Origin: an uncultured Oscillospiraceae bacterium
Lineage (GTDB): Bacteria > Bacillota > Clostridia > Oscillospirales > Oscillospiraceae
Length of the DNA stretch: 33,140 nt
Direction: 5' to 3'
Assembly (NCBI GenBank): GCA_947632175.1
Contig: CANROC010000028.1
Coordinates: forward strand, 1 to 33,140
The position numbers and the translations under genes were made by a program. The notes under the pieces were generated by a model. The model ran no database searches, was not told where the DNA came from, and saw only the letters and a list, made by a program, of their open reading frames with translations. Each line of letters opens with the position of its first letter. Position 1 is the first letter of the stretch. This document shows, in pieces, positions 31,138 to 33,140 of the stretch.

Positions 31138-32145
31138 TCACATTGACATTGTAAAGCCTGCCGCTGGCGCTTCCTCCATCTTGGCCTTTAGCTCCGGCGC
31201 TTCGTAGATGGTCCTTCTGCCGTATGTGATGGCGCGGACATCCTTCGCCGTGAAACTTGCCAAGCTTCCGAACGCTTCCCGGTATATCTTGCGGTCAGCG
31301 GTGGGAGCGTCGAGGTCATCGTAGGTGGGATGGTAGCCGGAGAGGCTCCTCGCAAGGGTACGGATGGTAGCCTGGGCACCGTCCTTCTCGATGGTGACAC
31401 GGACAGTGTACGCTCCGCTGGCCCTGACAGCATCGGAGATCTGGCGCATCCTGTGGAGGGGATTGTCCGGGTCGGCAAGGATGGCGTCATATTTCTCGCG
31501 AAGGATATCTATCTTCATGAGCTCGGCCAGTATCTCCTCCTTGTGAAGGGAGATGTAGACCATGGCGGTGCGGTCCACGAAGCTCTTGCGGTCCTGAAGG
31601 TAGTCCAACAGGCCGTCGTCCATGTCTGTGGTGGTGTATTTAGACCTGAACTGTAAGCACTTATCCGGACTGGACTCCACCAGCAGGCGTGCGGCGGCTT
31701 CGTCCGCATATATTTCACGGTAGTCGGCAACCTCCTCTATGAGCTTTTTATCTGACAGCTCTTTGGGAATACCCTTGCGCCCATTGTTGACCCTGTCCTC
31801 GATGCGCTCCCTCACGCCCTTGCAAAATTCCTCGGTCAGGCTCCGCTCTGTGACTGCCGGATCGTTTTTCCAGTCAGACACAGCGCAGGCGGGGACGTTC
31901 GGACAGTAGAGCTTCTGCTCGTCCTGCTTGTATAGCCCGGTGAATCTGAAACCGCTGTTGATGCAGGGGAGCTCACGAAGGCCGGTATAGCCATCCTGAT
32001 GAAATATAAGGTCGATCCCCTCCCGCTGGGGGATCTTAATAAAGCAGGCCCAAACCTTTGTCCGCTCCACGGCCAGCATATCCTTACCGTCCTTCAGCCA
32101 CGCCATGAATTCCTCGGTCGTAAGCGGGCCTTTGTGTGTGATCAT
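31138..32145 (-). CDS. Unknown accessory protein, tandem paralogue A, Met-rich tail
   Basis: 335 residues from an ATG at 32145 with GGGAGGTGAG upstream (coded by the end of the previous gene). It is paralogous to the gene before it: shared segments are REGIDLIFHQDG, REKYDAILADPDNPLHRMRQ, ISDAVRASGAYTVRVTIEKD and the near-end FTAKDVRAITYGRRTIYEAP. The middle (about 85-180) is helical and charged. I do not know the family or function. Unlike its paralogue it continues past the common YEAP with a tail, PAAGFTMSM, of the shared type. No gene directly follows, since hicAB converges on it. Confidence 0.75.
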   Translation of the reverse strand: MITHKGPLTTEEFMAWLKDGKDMLAVERTKVWACFIKIPQREGIDLIFHQDGYTGLRELPCINSGFRFTGLYKQDEQKLYCPNVPACAVSDWKNDPAVTERSLTEEFCKGVRERIEDRVNNGRKGIPKELSDKKLIEEVADYREIYADEAAARLLVESSPDKCLQFRSKYTTTDMDDGLLDYLQDRKSFVDRTAMVYISLHKEEILAELMKIDILREKYDAILADPDNPLHRMRQISDAVRASGAYTVRVTIEKDGAQATIRTLARSLSGYHPTYDDLDAPTADRKIYREAFGSLASFTAKDVRAITYGRRTIYEAPELKAKMEEAPAAGFTMSM

Positions 32146-32146
32146 T

Positions 32147-33118
32147 TCACTCACCTCCCTTCGGCGCTTCATAGATCGTTTTTGTCCCACGGGTGATCCT
32201 CACAATGTCCTGGGCGGTGTAGTTCGCATTCGCTCCGAACAGCTTGGCAAACCTCTCCCGGTCCTGCGGCGGGAGGGCCTTTGTATCGTAGGACTCGTGG
32301 TATCCCATGAGCTTTCCTGACTCCTCAATGAAGGTGAGCTCCGCGCCGCTTTTCCGAACAGTAACATCCACATAGTGTCGCGCCCCGCTATGGCTGACGG
32401 CATCAGAGACAGCCTTGATCGTGTGGATCGGGTCATCTTTATTCGCCAAAAGGGAGGCGTATTTGGTTCTGAGAACATCCGCCTTGAGGAATCCAAACAG
32501 GATCAATTCCCTGCCGTTGGCAATGAAGTTCTCGACAGTGGCATTTATATACCCTTCTCTATCCAGTAGATAGCCTACCAGCTTATCCCCCCAAGCGAAT
32601 CGCTCGAATGTTCCGATGTAATGTATGTCCTCCGGCTTTTTGCCGGCGAACAGCAATGTCGCAGCATCCCTCTTTACCTCTCTATCCCCGTACCGAGTAA
32701 GCTCTTTCAGGAGATCGAGGGTGGTTATCTTTTTGGCTCCGTACTTCTCTCTGTCAGTCGTAACGATTGCCGCGACCCGGTCATTCACCGTTTGGTTGAA
32801 CTCTTTCAACAGCATCCCCTTGCTTTTAGCGGACTCCTCCGGGAGGTCCTTCACAAGCTCGCTGAGATGATTACAGCAACAGAGGCGGTCCTGCTCCCTG
32901 ACATAGATACCGCAGCAGTAGAAGAAGCCATTATGCCCCAGGAGCAAGTCTCCCTCCATGTACTGCATGAAAATGTAGTCGATCCCTCTATCTGTGGGGA
33001 GTTTGAGCAATACCGCGGAGTCCGGGTCCCCCTCTACTTTGAGATTTAGATACGGACTTTTGCCCCTGACCCAGTTTAAGAGCTTCTGCGTGGAAGTAGG
33101 GGCTTTCAAGGTTTTCAA
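32147..33118 (-). CDS. Unknown accessory protein, tandem paralogue B, without tail
   Basis: 323 residues from a TTG at 33118; GGGAGG, coded by the tail of the gene before it, lies 8 nt upstream. It shares DRGIDYIFMQYM, RTKYASLLANKDDPIHTIKA, VSDAVSHSGARHYVDVTVRK and YTAQDIVRITRGTKTIYEAP with paralogue A. Three adjacent cysteines (RLCCCNHLSEL) are distinctive. It ends right after the common domain (YEAPKGGE), with no Met tail; the KGGE codons form the ribosome-binding site of paralogue A. Function unknown. Confidence 0.75.
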   Translation of the reverse strand: MKTLKAPTSTQKLLNWVRGKSPYLNLKVEGDPDSAVLLKLPTDRGIDYIFMQYMEGDLLLGHNGFFYCCGIYVREQDRLCCCNHLSELVKDLPEESAKSKGMLLKEFNQTVNDRVAAIVTTDREKYGAKKITTLDLLKELTRYGDREVKRDAATLLFAGKKPEDIHYIGTFERFAWGDKLVGYLLDREGYINATVENFIANGRELILFGFLKADVLRTKYASLLANKDDPIHTIKAVSDAVSHSGARHYVDVTVRKSGAELTFIEESGKLMGYHESYDTKALPPQDRERFAKLFGANANYTAQDIVRITRGTKTIYEAPKGGE

Positions 33119-33119
33119 T

Positions 33120-33140
33120 TTACATTCCTCCCATCGTCAT
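33120..33140 (-). CDS. 3' end of an upstream gene (partial), ending in a Met/Gly tail
   Basis: The minus strand at the right edge reads ATG-ACG-ATG-GGA-GGA-ATG-TAA, in frame to end a protein with MTMGGM, 1 nt before the TTG of paralogue B. Only six codons are visible, so the protein is unknown. Its ending matches the shared tail and carries the next gene's ribosome-binding site. Confidence 0.5.
   Translation of the reverse strand: MTMGGM

Noticed and set aside
1-33140. tRNA, rRNA, insertion sequences, integrase or att sites
   Set aside because: None could be recognised on either strand; the ends of the element must lie outside the window.

Overview
The window is a stretch of a conjugative element (an integrative and conjugative element, or a large conjugative plasmid) from a gut-type Clostridia/Eubacteriales host, most likely Oscillospiraceae or a relative. 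Grounds: strong AGGAGG ribosome-binding sites, GC-rich Gram-positive coding, a MobP3-type relaxase, the clostridial VirB4/VirB6/VirB3 set with NlpC/P60 hydrolase, and DUF families (DUF3848, DUF3849, DUF3851, DUF3852, DUF4314, DUF6103) that I recall from such elements. Family names are from memory; no search was run. Almost everything is on the minus strand and reads from high to low coordinates; only hicAB is on plus.

Layout in transcription order (right to left). 33.1-24.9 kb: accessory and establishment genes. These are two tandem paralogues, a reversed hicAB toxin-antitoxin pair, a small unknown, a DUF4314 protein, an ArdA-type anti-restriction protein, a winged-helix-like protein, a Dam-type adenine methylase, an AbrB-like protein with a cysteine cluster, a DUF3849 protein and a SpoVG homologue. 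24.9-14.05 kb: a cell-surface module with a membrane-anchored protein, a sortase, a transglutaminase-like protein and a 2622-residue thioester adhesin with 22 CnaB/SpaA repeats. 14.05-2.2 kb: the transfer (type IV secretion) module. It has DUF3848, a pilin-like DUF3852, DUF3851, VirB6, a C5 cytosine methylase encoded in two overlapping frames, a Bro-N/DinD-like protein, a double ribbon-helix-helix protein, VirB3-like, a VirB4 N-terminal-like protein, VirB4, an unknown, an NlpC/P60 wall hydrolase and DUF6103. 3.7-0 kb: accessory proteins, an intergenic region that looks like oriT, a relaxosome ribbon-helix-helix protein, and the relaxase running off the left edge. No coupling ATPase (VirD4), integrase or primase is visible here.

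How it fits together: the relaxase and its accessory protein would process oriT; VirB3/B4/B6, the pilin-like protein and the hydrolase would form the channel; the adhesin, sortase and transglutaminase-like genes would serve cell contact. ArdA and two DNA methylases would protect the incoming DNA, and HicAB would stabilise the element.

Two observations stand out. First, at least twelve otherwise unrelated proteins, including ArdA, SpoVG-like, DUF3849 and DUF4314 proteins, end in the same kind of short Met/Gly tail (for example [20 protein letters not shown]). The core channel proteins, methylases and surface proteins lack it. This could be a shared C-terminal signal, speculatively for translocation into the recipient. 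Second, the cytosine methylase is split into two genes overlapping by 521 nt in different frames, and the second gene has its own strong ribosome-binding site inside the first.
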